A DNA stretch of 64,000 nucleotides from Anolis sagrei. Lineage: Eukaryota > Chordata > Lepidosauria > Squamata > Anolidae. Shown here piece after piece: positions 1 through 11,779 of this stretch (the first letter of the stretch is position 1; every line of letters begins with the position of its first letter). The notes beneath the pieces were generated by a model. The model worked only from the letters and a program-made list of their open reading frames with translations, was not told where the DNA came from and did not search any database. Made by a program: the position numbers and the translations under genes. The DNA lies in contig NC_090023.1 of assembly GCF_037176765.1 (NCBI RefSeq), positions 102,394,366-102,458,365 on the forward strand. Reading direction: 5' to 3'.

Positions 1-1989
1 TGATTCATTAGCTAGACCTGCCCAAACGCATCTTGAACAAGATAAGAAAATCAGGTCAGCCATATCATTTTCCAGGACTAAAACCAGTAAGACAGTCTTG
101 CTAAGTCATAATAATGAATATTCTTCAGACGATATTCACAGTATGAGCGACTACGGAAAATTAATGAACTGAAGAAATTCAACTTAGACTAAAAAGGCTA
201 CACAATTCTAGTCTAAGATCCTATTTCAGAAAAAATGTGCTTGGCTAAACAGTGCAGCTACAATAAAAAATAGACCCCCCCCACCCCCCATTAGATTGGT
301 TTCAGGTAGGTCAATACTAGGGAGACGTTTGGCCTGACTAGGACAGCTCTGATGCCCTCATTTGTCCTTCCAAGTGATCCTGTCCTCGTGTGGATCACAG
401 CTGATACTGCTAGACTTATCACATGCAAATAAAAGCTCTGATTGGAAGAGATTACTCTATAAAGCAACAGCAATGGTAAATAATTGCAGATATTTTCCGG
501 AAGAAGTCATCAAGTAGATTGCAATACACTTCTCATTCTGAGAAGCAAGTGAGTGAGAGCGGTTTTGCTTTTTAGCCCGTTTCACTAGATGAGTCAGTGA
601 TTGGTCACACTCTTCAAGTATTTATATTTGCTCGTTTTTCTAAGGGCAAGCCGGATGAATGCTTCACACAAATGTATAACATCGACAACTAGGTAGGTGT
701 TTTAAGAAAGTGAGCAGCCCATGCAATTGAAAGGTAAAATTAGAAGCATGTTTTACAGCTAACATTTGAAAACACTCTTGAGTTTAAAGGATAACTTGCT
801 AAATTCTTTATTCTACTCCCACCCAAGGTTACAATGCTTTACCTTGCTTAAGGCAGATACACTACTATTTTCTCTCATTATGACCATTTTACCCACCAGG
901 CTAAGAATGGCAGAACAGTGATAGTCTAGAACTTTGAAAAACCATAGTTCAAATATCTGATCAGCCTTGGAAGCTTTGGGGAGTCTTGGGCAAGAAATAT
1001 CTGGTTTTGTTTCCTACCATTTAGGTATTCCTGGGTTCTAGTATTACAAAAAAGACGGCAAAACAATTTCTAACACTTTCATTTCTACCATGTCTTTCCT
1101 TAGGGGTCTTTTTTGAGCCCTGAACCAGAACATGCCAATTCACACATTTTTTCTATAAATAAATACTATATTAATCTTGTTATCTTTCAGGATGTTTTAC
1201 TCCATACTTTTTTCAAACCTTAGAAAATAAGGCCAACAGAACTACACATCGTTTTCCCAATAGGGCTGCAGTATAGACAGACGTTTCAAATGTCTTCTCA
1301 TTTTCACCTGTGAAATGTTAGATCGTATCATATAAATACTGGCTGGATTATTTTCATCCTTTTGCAAACTATCCCCAGACAAAATTTGTCCTTTCCAATG
1401 ACAACCCAGGACAATGTTTTCAATAATCTAGCCCTCACAGTCCAGGACTTCTAATATTCATTTAGTCACCATCATAGGATGCTAACAGTTTATGTGAAAC
1501 ACTAGTGGATATGCTTCAAGACTGCAAGATTTGCCACTATGTCTTGATCTAGTTCCAAACGTTGCTTCGTCTGACCACAGATTCTGCCCTTGGCACTTTT
1601 ATCCCCTAATCTACTCTAAATCCCCGCCAGAAACCTGTTTCTATTCAGCCTAGATTCTGTTATCAATTTTTCTCTCAGCCTGGCAGAGCGTCAAAGAGAT
1701 TGTTCAACAATTCTGTTTTGTCTGAAAACCAGCCTTCTATCTTCTTGCTCATTAATTTCTGCAGCTGACCCAGGTGCTGAGCTTTTCTCAGGCTCAAAAG
1801 CCTGGGAATTCTCTGGTAACAATTCAGGCCCTCTTCCAGAGACCATCCCATCACCCCCAAACTCTTCAGAAAAATTCTTATCAGCAAAGACACTTTGAAC
1901 AGGAATCCCATTCTCACCCCCTTTATTAGAAACAGCATTGTCATTCCCAACATCTAGAGAGCCCTGATTAGACACAATCACAGGCTAAA
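1..1989. other. Intergenic, no gene recognised
   Basis: Mixed-composition sequence with no long open frame, no splice-bounded exon that I recognise and no clear repeat. A short C-run with A-rich flank lies near 275-290. Short frames near 1675-1981 overlap on both strands and look like chance. In mammals the gene beside COA5 on this side is INPP4A, but I did not see its conserved phosphatase-motif exons here. Confidence 0.5.
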
Positions 1990-2007
1990 CTCCAACACAC
2001 AGTGGGT

Positions 2008-2068
2008 TTCCATGGCAGAGACGAGATCTGAACCCTAATCTCCAGAGCCCACTGTACCACTTACCATT
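2008..2068 (-). repeat. tRNA-SINE head fragment
   Basis: The minus strand reads like the tRNA-derived head of the common squamate SINE seen whole at 4726-4940: a flag-type start region, a tRNA B-box-like word and a call to a Cys/Trp-like arm. Only the head is present. It directly abuts the hAT MITE at 2073. Confidence 0.4.
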
Positions 2069-2072
2069 ATAG

Positions 2073-2207
2073 CAGTGGTTCTCAACCTGTGGTTTCCCAG
2101 ATGTTTTGGCTTTCAACTCCCAGAAATCTAACAACTGGTAAACTGGCTGGGACTTCTGGGAGTTGCAGGTCAAAACACCTGGGGACCCAACAGGTTGGGA
2201 ACCACAG
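2073..2207. mobile_element. 135-bp palindromic hAT MITE, family A
   Basis: Starts CAGTGGTTCTCAACCTG and ends with its inverted complement in diverged form; almost the whole element is an inverted repeat around a short centre. It is flanked by an exact 8-bp duplication, CATTATAG, at 2065-2072 and 2208-2215. An 8-bp target duplication and CAGNG-type ends are typical of hAT transposons. Non-autonomous, no coding capacity. Eight related copies lie elsewhere in the window. Confidence 0.9.
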
Positions 2208-2215
2208 CATTATAG

Positions 2216-3218
2216 GAAAGTCCATTTAACTTTCCTTTCTTCCTGCATAACCAATACTAACACATCCTCTTCCACTGAAACCTTATTCAAGGGCTACTAC
2301 ATTTAATTGCTAATGAGCGGTTTTGTCAAAAACGTTTGGGATCCCTTGACTCTTTCAAAGAACTTCAAAAGCTTTGTGAAACATGACTTCCCTTTGCAGA
2401 AACCATCCACTGTTTCTGAATCATTAAGTGAAACTGGCTGTCAGTAAGCACCACGATGACTAAAGGAAATTCTTCACAGAGAACAGTGTTGATTTATGCC
2501 AGCCAGATGACAACTCATTTAGATGGTCCCATGGAAGATAAGGACTATCAACGGCTACTATTAGTCATAAGTGTAAGTCTACTGCCAAAAAGAATTAGCT
2601 GCTAATTTCACTTCTGTGGGAAATAAAATGTCTTTTGCCAGTTTGCCATTCTAACAAAGGCAGTTCAGGATTAGATGAGGCTCTAGCAAGGCAGCCATTC
2701 AGCTCTTGCCAAGTATCCCCAACAAACTCAGGCTTGGTAGAGGTCAAAAGTAAACACTGTGGCACTTGTGTAAATTTAGACCAGCTCTTAAAAACAAAAA
2801 CAAAACATAGCTCATCCAGGTGCTTTTCCCTTTGAATTATGCCTTTAAACAGTTTTACTCCGAATGTGTTTACATTCCTTTTTAAAATTACATCTGGAAA
2901 CAAAATGAAGCTTGGGGCGCATGATGTCAATATCGTTTTGGAAAGTTTCTGAATATATCTCTGAAAAGGATCATTTGAGGAAAGCAAGGAAACATTTATT
3001 TTGAGATTATTGCGCTTTCCACTTAAAATACATATAAACATATTCCATTTCAGTGTCTCTAAAACACAAATGTAACATTTAAATCACATCTATAACTAAG
3101 TCTGTAGGGATGGGAACATAACCCATAGTTGCTGTTGTTGCAGCTGAAGATATAAACAGTCTAAGTTCATTTATAGTATCAATGGTTTGCTTGAACATGC
3201 TATAATTTCTTTAGGTTT
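2216..3218. other. Unassigned intergenic sequence
   Basis: No recognised repeat. A 148-codon open frame on the minus strand (2595-3041) is the longest here, but it has no family I recognise, no splice context and ordinary composition for chance, so it is not called as a gene. Confidence 0.4.
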
Positions 3219-3498
3219 AGGTAAAGGTTTTCCCCTGACATTAAGACCAGTTGTGTCCAACTCTGGGGGATGGTGCTCATCTTCATTTCTAAGTCAAAGA
3301 GCTGGCATTGTCCATAGAAGTCTCCAAGGTCATGTGGCCAGGATGACTGCATGGAGCACCGCTACCTTTCTGCCGGAACTGCTATGTTGGCAGAAGCTGG
3401 GGCTAATAGTGGGAGCTCACACCATTCCCCGGATTCGAACCTATGACCTTTCGGTAAGCACGTTCAGCAGCTCAGTGGTTTAACCCACTCCGCTACCA
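3219..3498 (-). mobile_element. Sauria-type SINE, internally shortened
   Basis: On the minus strand this reads as a tRNA-like head (box B at about 3431-3441, GGTTCGAATCC-type with one change), a body, and a tail ending in GACTCTGGG-like and TTAATGTCAGGGG-like words that match the 3' end of Bov-B LINEs. Compared with the copies at 20016 and 44403 it lacks about 45 bp of body. Sauria SINEs are moved by Bov-B/RTE machinery. Confidence 0.8.
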
Positions 3499-3509
3499 GT
3501 ATATACTTT

Positions 3510-3645
3510 GTCGAAGGCTTTCATGGCTGGAATCACTAGGTTCTTGTGGGTTTTTTCGGAACATAGGGCCATGTTCTAGAGGCATTTCTCCTGACGTTTC
3601 GCCTGCATCTATGGCAAGCATCCTCAGAGGTAGTGAGTGAGTATA
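3510..3645. repeat. Fold-back repeat family, single arm
   Basis: Begins with TCGAAGGCTTTCATGGC and carries the words GCCATGTTCTAGAGGCAT and GACGTTTCGCCTGCATC, shared with the copies at 10756, 26288, 28979, 46301 and 54484. Only one arm is present. The family is not one I can classify with certainty; a Penelope-like or plain fold-back origin are both possible. Confidence 0.6.
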
Positions 3646-4725
3646 TACTTTATTTATCGGTATATAAACAACTTGTTGATACTGTTGTGTGTCTTTCAGT
3701 TGTGATCCATTTATGGAAACTTAACTACAGGGCTTTCTTGGCAAGATTTATTCAAAAGGTGTAGGTGGAGAGGGATTTTCAAGAAGACTCATAGTTACCG
3801 TTGGTGGCCAGCATCCTCCGTATGTGACCCAGCAAATAATATTTCACTTTCTATCCCACACATCAGAATATAAATAACACTGACCAAACAGTTCCCTTTC
3901 CCAATGCTTATCAAAGACAAAATCTGATAGCATCCTAGCAGGGGAGCAGTGGTGACATTTAAATCCCAAAGTATACTACAGGTCCTCCCTACTTCCAGCA
4001 ATTTCTAGCTGGTGGTTTTCATGTCAGTTGTGCCACACAATTGTTCCAAGTTTCAGTTCAAATCTTGAAGGAGTTGTTTAAGATGCTAAACCTAGTTGGG
4101 CTAAACCTAGATGCTAAACCTAGTTGGGCCTAACCTTAGAGCAGATTCAATACCAGCCCGCTAACAGGGATATCACTACTGTTACTTGCTGGCACCATCA
4201 TTGTTCTTAAAACTTATATTTAAAATTTTGGTTCTCCACATTCATTATCTAATCCTTGCATCTGATAAAGGGGACTGCTATAAATTCCTTTATTCCAGTA
4301 AGTCTCAAAGTTGATATTTGATTCCTTCATGATTTTCATTGACACATTCATCATAGCGGACAAGTGATAACACTTTTCACCCATCTTTGAAGCTGCAAGG
4401 ATGAACAACAATAATTCAAACATTGCAAAGCAAACTCCAGCCCGCTTGCTGTTGAAAGGAAGGCTCAGAGGGGACATTTCTGTTATGTGTCACTCCACAG
4501 TGGTCAAACTCACAAAATTTCAATACCACTATTCTTTCAGATAGTTTTGCTGCAGGAGAAACATGTATATGACCACAAAGTGGCAGGATAGTCAGCAAAC
4601 TTCATCCTGTAAGCACCCATCCAACTCCAATGGACCAGTTTCTAGAGGGAGGGGATGAAGGACCATGGCAGTCACAATTGCTCACACAAATACCTAAGTA
4701 CCACAGAAGAAAGAATCTGTAATGT
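3646..4725. other. Unassigned intergenic sequence
   Basis: No gene recognised. A small direct duplication (unit AGATGCTAAACCTAGTTGGG, two copies between about 4080 and 4130) is the only local structure noted. Confidence 0.4.
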
Positions 4726-4940
4726 AATGGCTCAGGTAGTGGACTAGGATTCTGGATGGCCAGGATTCAAATCTTTGCTCAACCATAGAATGATCCTGGG
4801 CCATTCACACTCTCTCAACTTCTGAGGAAGGCAGTGATAAATCTCAACTGAATAGATCTTGCCCAGAAAGCCCTGTGACTGGGTTACATTGAGTTGGCAA
4901 TGACTTGAAGGCACACACCAGTAACAAGTGCCACAAAAAC
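4726..4940 (+). mobile_element. tRNA-derived squamate SINE
   Basis: A tRNA-like head with box B (GGATTCAAATC at about 4761-4771), then the body words CACTCTCTCAACTTCTGAGG and GAATAGATCTTGCCCAGAA, and a tail with GACTTGAAGGCACACACCA. Both head and tail match the common lizard tRNA-SINE whose tail resembles RTE/Bov-B ends. The copy is near full length and moderately diverged. Confidence 0.75.
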
Positions 4941-5527
4941 AACTGCGACAGCAACCAGGCTTTGACATCAAAGACCATGAACCAAAAAATGTGTCATCTT
5001 GCTTTCAGCAATCCACCCACAGACACCATCACAGAAATAATTAAAATTTAACGACTCACGGTAAGTCAGTTTTTACTAAATGCAGGAGCCTCATTTCTCA
5101 ACCAAGAAGCAATCTTTCTAAACAACCAGGAGGCCATTTCACCGATTCTCTTTCTTCACCTGTAATAGATTAAACACCTCCCTACAGGGAACTGTTCCAG
5201 GCTATCAGTGCTGGCAGTTCAGTGCTAAATTAGGATCTCTGCCATCTTTTTACAGTCCACATTGATCAGAAAGATTAGTCAAGACTAGAAGCATAAGTCA
5301 ATATATTTGGAGCAATTCAGGCAACTGTAATGGCAAATCCACACAAGTGGGCTTTAGTCCACAAGCCATTCAGAACAGCTTGTTCTTGGACAACAGAAAA
5401 GCAAGCATTTAGACTAGAGTTCTCCATAAACAAGACCTTTAAAATAACAGCGTATTACAAAGATGCAATATATACAGAAAACAACACAAACAATGTTAAG
5501 TGGTTATTCTAACGTTTATTATGTAGA

Positions 5528-5762
5528 GTACGGCCCCCTTTCCTGTGGGTTGAATATCCATGGTTCCACTTTACTGTGCCTCCCAAAATACGCCCCCCAG
5601 GAAGGTTTTGCAGGCCTCTTTAGGTTCTCCAGTGCTGTTCTATGGTATGCTTTTGGCCCAAATGTAGCCAAAATATAGGATTCACTATTATCTGTAGTTT
5701 CGGGGTTTTACAGTGGATCTTGGAACGTATCCTCAGAGAATACAGGAATTGTACTGTATATC
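5528..5762. mobile_element. Tigger/mariner-like DNA transposon relic
   Basis: Contains GGTTGAATATCCATGGTTCC at the left and CAGTGGATCTTGGAACGTA near the right, words typical of the ends of Tigger-class (TcMar) non-autonomous elements. Copies with similar words lie at 35155 and 52148. Diverged, and the exact ends are uncertain. Confidence 0.45.
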
Positions 5763-7849
5763 AAAAAGAGCAAATCCTAGATGACGATGATCCCAACAAA
5801 TAATGGATGACACTTGTACAGATAATACTTAAATAAGCATAAATGCCATGTGATTTATCAAAATCAATATAATGAAGACTATAAATACCAAATCTGAAGC
5901 CCAAATTCAGAACAGAAATGACTTCTCTAAAGAAGCCTGGGAAAGGTACTATGAATCCTTCAAATTGTGTCTTTTCAATTTAGAAACATTTTTACAAAAA
6001 CTATTTCCAAATAGCTGGTGGTTTCCTAAGGTAGAAATCACCAACTGGTCGGACATTAACAACTGTTGGCAGCAGGAACTGCAAACGGAGCAAAATCTGC
6101 TACTAAAAACTAAAATTCCTACCTAGGGACATATATTCAAAGAATGAGTCCCAACTGGTTGCTAGTTATTTGAGCTTTCTGTGCATAGTCCCTACCAGGC
6201 CAATCCATTTATTAAAAGTATTAAGGGCCCCTGGTCTATGCTGTTGGCTTCCAAAATTATGCCCATGGAAACTTTAGGATTTCTGAAATGCTTACCAGGA
6301 GTTATATTAAAAGATTCTCAAAGCACACAAAAGGCTTATCATGATTTTCCATTGGCACATGCTCTGTCTGCAGCAATGTTTTTCACGCAGTGTTCCTCCA
6401 AGCTATGGGATTTCAAGTGCCAGAAGATGCAGAGAGTATAGCCAATTCTCAGGAATGAGGACAGTTTGAGAATTACAAGCAGTCCCCAAGTTACAAACAA
6501 GATAGGTTATGTAGATTTGCTCTTAAGTTGAATTTCTATGTAAGTCAGAACAGGTACATTTTAAGTGTAACTCTAGACAGACAGACAGACAGACAGACAG
6601 AGATAGTATAGGGATAGTCTAGGGAAGGGTTAACACCCCTGTGGAGTTTGTTTTGCTGTCTGTGCTCCTGTTCAGAAGATTTCACCTCACTTTCTGTCCC
6701 TGTGATACTTGGATTTTGGAATGTGTGATTTGTTGTGGAAGCAAGGATTGGTGATAAAGCTTCAGTGGAGACACCTTTTTCCCATGATGACTCGTTAAGG
6801 AGTGAATTTCCCTTCCTAGGTAGATGTATCTCACTTCCTGTTGTCTCACCCCTGTTCTTAACTGTGAGTTAAACAAATATGCATGCATCTGTTGTATAAT
6901 TAATAAATCAGAGAACTTCTGCATATATTGCTTTAATTACTCCATTGACCCAGTACACCATTGCATGCTACAGGTGAAATTCATAATTCACACTTGTGGT
7001 CTCTTGTATATGTATCTTTCAGTTTCATCTTTCACAACTGAAACTGGCCACCCATAACTCATCACGTAGGACAAATTATCATCCAGATCCACCTCTGAGG
7101 AACATGCTCCCAAAGACAGAAAAATGGGTTAATAGAAAACTCACTGCAGCAACATTTCTCATTTTCCTCCCACAGCTTAACTGTGGCAATAAATGTTTGG
7201 GGGAACAAACACTACATAAATCTGTGACAGCAGTACTTTACTTATCACAATAATACAAAATAAGGCTTTCTATGTCTGCCACACATAGCCATGCACAAAC
7301 TGGTGCATAGATAATCTATATTTTAAAATGAATCTCAGTTGATATGTCATGATAAGACAGACAAGACAAAAATGTTACCACTTCCAATATACCCTTTTGA
7401 TTTACAGCTACATTCTTGATGTGGTCTGGTATCACCTGTGAAATGAGAATAAACCAGACCAGACCTTGCTCTGCTCTTTTCTGAACTTAGGATAACACTT
7501 CAGCTTCATTATTTCTCTCTGCAACTACTACAGCTCCTCTGCCAAAAGAAATTAACATTGTATTTTGATGCTTCTCTTTTTTTGTTTTGTTTTATTTTAA
7601 AATGTATAGTATCGAGACTTATTTACAATACTTCAGTCCTTGTGTTATCTGTAATTGCAATTCTAAATGGATTCACAATTTTGGCCCACAAAGTGAAAAT
7701 GGGATGAATCTCAAAAATAATATCTGAGGGGAAAATCAAATGTGATGTTCATGAACACATTGATTAAGCATTCCTGGGAAAGCTGACCTTTGCCTATTCC
7801 AACATGCTTCTCATTTCTTTCTCTACAAGAAGCAACATTAATCTTTGTA
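5763..7849. other. Unassigned intergenic sequence
   Basis: Two adjoining plus-strand open frames (5872-6126 and 6181-6441) have no recognised family and no shared reading frame logic, so they are not called. A (GACA)n microsatellite lies at about 6577-6602. No other repeat recognised. Confidence 0.4.
6577..6602. repeat. (GACA)n microsatellite
   Basis: About six and a half units of a perfect tetranucleotide repeat, followed by a short AGATAGTATAGGGATAGT-like degenerate run. Confidence 0.9.
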
Positions 7850-7854
7850 CCCAT

Positions 7855-8034
7855 TATCTGGCCCGGCCCAGTTTTATTGTGTTTTAGTGTATTGTGCCTG
7901 TTGTTTATTTTGCTTTACTCTGTTTTTAATCGTTTGATTTGCTTAGATTGTACTGTTGTGTTGTGTGTTGAGGCCTCGGCCTGTGTAAGCCGCATCGAAT
8001 CCTTCGGGAGATGCTAGCGGGGTACAAATAAAGT

Positions 8035-8075
<41 letters not shown>
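7855..8075 (+). mobile_element. LINE 3' end (L2-like) with (AAT)n tail
   Basis: A TG-rich 3' UTR, then GTAAGCCGCATCGAATCC with a self-complementary ATCCTTCGGGA-type stem, then GGTACAAATAAAGTTT and a perfect AAT run. The same terminal layout is at 41195-41330. LINE 3' tails of this kind are copied from the 3' end, so this is a strongly 5'-truncated insertion. Confidence 0.7.
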
Positions 8076-8274
8076 CAGACTGACTGGATATATAAAGACT
8101 TTTCAACAGATGCAACTCACCAATATTGATGGCAATCACTGAGTGGCTGGGCAGGGCAATTCACTTGTGGATATGAGTCAGCTCTTACAATGCGCTCTCT
8201 CTTTCCAACTGGAACCCTTAAACACCTTGGGATTCATCTGAACTATAGAACTGATGCAGTTTGACCTCACTTCA

Positions 8275-9182
8275 TTGCAGCACACCAAAATACCTGGGAG
8301 ACACTCTGGACTGTGCTCTGACTTACAAGAAACACTGCTTGAATATCAAGGGGAAAAAAGTGGGTGCTAGAAATAATATCATGCAAAAGCTGACTGGCAC
8401 AACCTGGGGATCACAACCAGACACAGTGAAGACATCTGCCCTTGCGCTTTACTACTCTGCTGCTAAATGTGAATGCCTAGTGTGGAATACATCTCACCAT
8501 GTTAAACCATGGATGTGGATCTTAATGAGACATGTCGCATTATCACAAGATGTCTACGCCCTACACCGCTGGAGAAATTATACTTGTTTGGCTGGTATTG
8601 TACCACCTGACATCCGTTGGGAAGTAGCAGCCTATAATGAAAGAACCAAGGCACTGACATCGCCAACCCATCCTCTGTTTGGATATCAGCCAGCAAGCCA
8701 ACACGTTAAATAAAGAAATAGCTTCCTAAGACCCACAGACACACTCGCAGGAACACCTCAGCCAGTGAGAGTCCAAAAGTGGCAGACTAAAACCCAGAAT
8801 CTTAATCCATGGCTGATACCAGATGAGAAACTCCCTTCTGGCTCACAGAAAGCTGAGTAACTTGGAAGGCACTGAATAGTCTGCATTCTGGCACAACAAG
8901 GTGCAGAGCTAACCTTAAGAAAGTGGGCTACAAAGTGGAGTCCACAACAGGCAAGTGAGAAGAGCAAACCACAGACTACCTACTACACTGTGGCCTGAGC
9001 CCTGACACACACACAGTGGAGGACCTTCTTACAGTGACACCAGAGGCACTCCAAGTGGCCAGCTTTTGGTCAAAGAAAATCTAGCATAATGCCAAGTTTT
9101 TAACTTTGTTTGTGTCTTCTTAAATACATTATAATATACCCTCAATTCACTTCCAACACAATAAATAAATACATAAATAAAA
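8275..9182 (+). pseudogene. LINE reverse transcriptase C-terminal region, degenerate
   Basis: The frame at 8261-8713 reads like the region after the RT core of a non-LTR LINE: YLGDTLDCALTYKKH, then ALALYYSAAKCECLVWNTS, then GIVPPDIRWEV and PTHPLFGYQP. Downstream (about 8960-9070) broken frames match the terminal zinc-like motif seen better at 45063-45201. The 3' UTR ends in an ATAAATAAATACATAAATAAA-type tail. The catalytic core is not present, so the copy is 5'-truncated and dead. The clade is not certain. Confidence 0.65.
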
Positions 9183-9189
9183 CTTCACT

Positions 9190-9430
9190 TCAGCTGTCAT
9201 GGCTCAATGGCATAGAATCCTGGGATTTGTAGATTGGTGCAGCACCAGCTCTAATTCGCAGAGAAGGCTAAAGACCTTTCAAAACTACAACTTCCATTAT
9301 TTCTTAGTCTTAAGGCATGGCAGCTAAAGTGGTGTCAAACTGCATTCATTCTATGGTATAGAATCTATATTATAGAATTAATACATTGTTACAATAAAAG
9401 TGCATCTATACTACAGAATCAATAGTATAG
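9190..9430. mobile_element. hAT-like MITE, family B
   Basis: Two inverted arms with the words CATGGCTCAATGGCATAGAA and CTAAAGTGGTGTCAAACTGC and a centre containing AGAGAAGGCTAAAGACCTT. The same family occurs at 10451, 29374 and, split, at 57285. Arm ends near 9420 carry TCTATACTACAGAATC. Confidence 0.65.
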
Positions 9431-9664
9431 ATGCATTCTTATTGTAACAGTATATCTTAGACCACATCTTTCCTTCAATAACACAAAGTGACATAGGTAG
9501 GCTTTAAAAAAATCAACGGATGAAGATGGCTGAAAAAAATCATAACAAACAAGCTTTAAGAAATAATAACCGAAGGCAATCTTCCACTGGGATGAATGCA
9601 CACACCTGAACAAGGAAAAAGGTTTCTTGGCAACCCATGCTTTAAATTTCCCAAGTCTATTGTT

Positions 9665-9782
9665 GCTGTTGGATACATGAATATGTGGGCATCTCTTGGG
9701 TGACGTCTCTGTAGACAGCTGATTCTCTCACACCAAAAGCGACTTGCAGTATATTCTCAATTTGCTTCTAACACAATTAAAA
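9665..9782 (+). repeat. tRNA-SINE 3' fragment
   Basis: Contains GATTCTCTCACACCAAAAGC and GACTTGCAGTATATTCTC, the plus-strand 3' part of the SINE found in minus orientation at 31631 and 55010. The tRNA head is missing. Confidence 0.55.
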
Positions 9783-9950
9783 ACTGAAGTTACATCAGAA
9801 TCAAACTGCAGTAATTCTACAACATAACTGATCACAAAAGTGGAGAGCTTTTAGGCTCACAAAAAGTAGAGAGCTTTTGGTCCTCCAGATTTTTGTGCTA
9901 GTGCTCCCACAATCCCTTCCCATTGGTCATGTTAGCTGAAAGTGTCCGCC

Positions 9951-9985
<35 letters not shown>
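9951..9985. repeat. (CA)n microsatellite
   Basis: A perfect CA dinucleotide run of about 16 units. Confidence 0.95.
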
Positions 9986-9990
<5 letters not shown>

Positions 9991-10450
9991 AGCGCTCAAA
10001 GTTGCCCATCCCTGATATAAAGTGTCTCCTTGTGCAATGCAGTTACCTTCAGACACAAGGGAGCATGAGGCCACCACTCATTACAAGTAAAGACTTGCCA
10101 GCTAGCAAATATTATGGCAGGAAACACATCTGCAGTCAAGATTTTCATGGGAATATGTGGAATTGTATTGCAGATTTTTTTTAAAATATAGTGCATCAAA
10201 AAGCCCTGCTAAGAAAGAAGATAAATGGATGTAGCTGTACCATGGATTTAGATATGGCAGATTAAGGCTGCCAGTGTAAACAACGCTGATTTCAGAAGGG
10301 TGTATTTCAAACTAACTCAGCACAAGAGAATCACATTTTCAATTATGCCCGATGCTCCCAAACAGCTACTGTGAGAACAAGGAATTACAAAGCACTTTGG
10401 GCAGAAAGTTGAATGGACATGGTAAACAACCATAATCCAAATGAAACCTA

Positions 10451-10672
10451 GGTTGCATCTACAAAGTAGAATGAATGCAGTTTGACACCACTTTAAATGC
10501 TATGAGTCAGTGCTATGAAATCATGGGAACTGTAGTTTTATAAGGTCTTTAACATTCTCTGCCAAACAGTGCTGATTCCTCACCAAACTGCAACTCTCAT
10601 TATTCCATAGCACTGAACCATAGCACTTAAAGTGGTATCAACCTACATTAACCTTACTGTGCAGATGCACCC
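10451..10672. mobile_element. hAT-like MITE, family B
   Basis: Left arm GCATCTACAAAGTAGAATGA with GCAGTTTGACACCACTTTAA, right arm the inverse with AAAGTGGTATCAACC and GTGCAGATGCACCCC. The arms pair over most of about 220 bp. Typical palindromic lizard MITE without coding potential. Confidence 0.75.
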
Positions 10673-10755
10673 CAAGACAGTCAATTCAATTGTATGGCAC
10701 CACTTTCATCAAAGGTTTTTTTACATTCTTTCTGAAGCTTAGTCTTATACCATAG

Positions 10756-10992
10756 CTGGGTTGCTGTGAGTTTTCCGGGCTGTATGGCCATGTTCCAGAA
10801 GCATTCTCTCCTGATGTTTTGCCCACATCTATGACAGGCATCCTCAGAGGTTGAGGAGTCTCTTCAACCTCTGAGGATGCCTGCCATAGATGTGGGCAAA
10901 ATGTCAGGAGAGAATGCTTCTGGAACATGGCCATACAGCCCGGAAAACTCATAGCAAGTCAGTGATTCCAGCCATGAAAGCCTTTGACAACA
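10756..10992. repeat. Fold-back repeat, two-armed copy
   Basis: The left arm runs TGCTGTGAGTTTTCCGGGC, GCCATGTTCCAGAAGCAT, CTCCTGATGTTTTGCCCAC; the right arm is its inverse and ends GATTCCAGCCATGAAAGCC. The arms meet around GAGGAGTCTCTTCAACCTC near 10853-10868. The strand can fold into a hairpin of about 100 bp per arm. Same family as 26288, 46301 and 54484. Confidence 0.8.
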
Positions 10993-10999
10993 CATTATA

Positions 11000-11779
11000 C
11001 TATATCTGTTAGTATTATATGTATATGCTTCTCTCCAGAAGAAAAGTAGGTCTTCTTTTAAGCAAATTGTGTCTTGCAGGGTTTCATGCACCTAAAACCA
11101 GGAGCACTATAGGAAACATCCATCATGTCTTAGCAAATAAATATTTGCAAAGCTAAGACTCTTGCGATGGCTTGGCGAAGGACCGAGGCCTTTCCAAAAT
11201 GGATGTTCCCTTTAAGCATCTTACTCTCGTAATTTCTTGGATTAAGGGAGAAGGAATGCACATATAATCTAGTCTGGATACAATACAGAGCATACTATTT
11301 ATTCAAGCTCTCCAAAATCACAGCAACAATGCACGCCTCACAACTCTGCAAAGAAGGCCTGTGTGTCAACTACCCCCTCCCCAAAATCCCCAAAATAACG
11401 ATGTTGATATGAAAATATAATGCAGAGTGTGCATCAATTGACATCTACAGATCAGTAATCTCACTGTGCTTGTTTTAGTCCTGTCACTGGAGCCCCTCAA
11501 GTTTCTGCAGCTCCCAAAAATCAGAACACAGTGCAATGTTTACTATAATTAGTACAATATTCAGATACTTATTTCCAGAGATCCTTCTCATTCAACTATC
11601 ATTAAGGATGTTCTCAACGCTGGAGGAAAACAGCACAAAAAGACACATCCAAGAACAACACAAAATGATGCATAAAAATAACTCATATATAAACAACACG
11701 CCTCTCCATCCGTGTGGCTTTCCACTCCCTCCCTTGACAGCTGCAAGCAAAACAGGAGAGGCGGTGGGAGCCTGGGATG
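11000..11779. other. Unassigned sequence left of CpG island
   Basis: No gene or clear repeat recognised. GC content and CpG frequency rise towards the right. Confidence 0.4.

Noticed and set aside
2595-3041. 148-codon open frame on the minus strand
   Set aside because: No family recognised, no splice or promoter context, and its composition is compatible with chance in low-stop sequence.
5872-6441. Two neighbouring plus-strand open frames
   Set aside because: No domain recognised and no shared frame. Kept as unassigned sequence rather than a gene.
8261-8713. 150-codon frame as a host gene
   Set aside because: Its motifs are those of a LINE ORF2 C-terminal region and a LINE tail follows.
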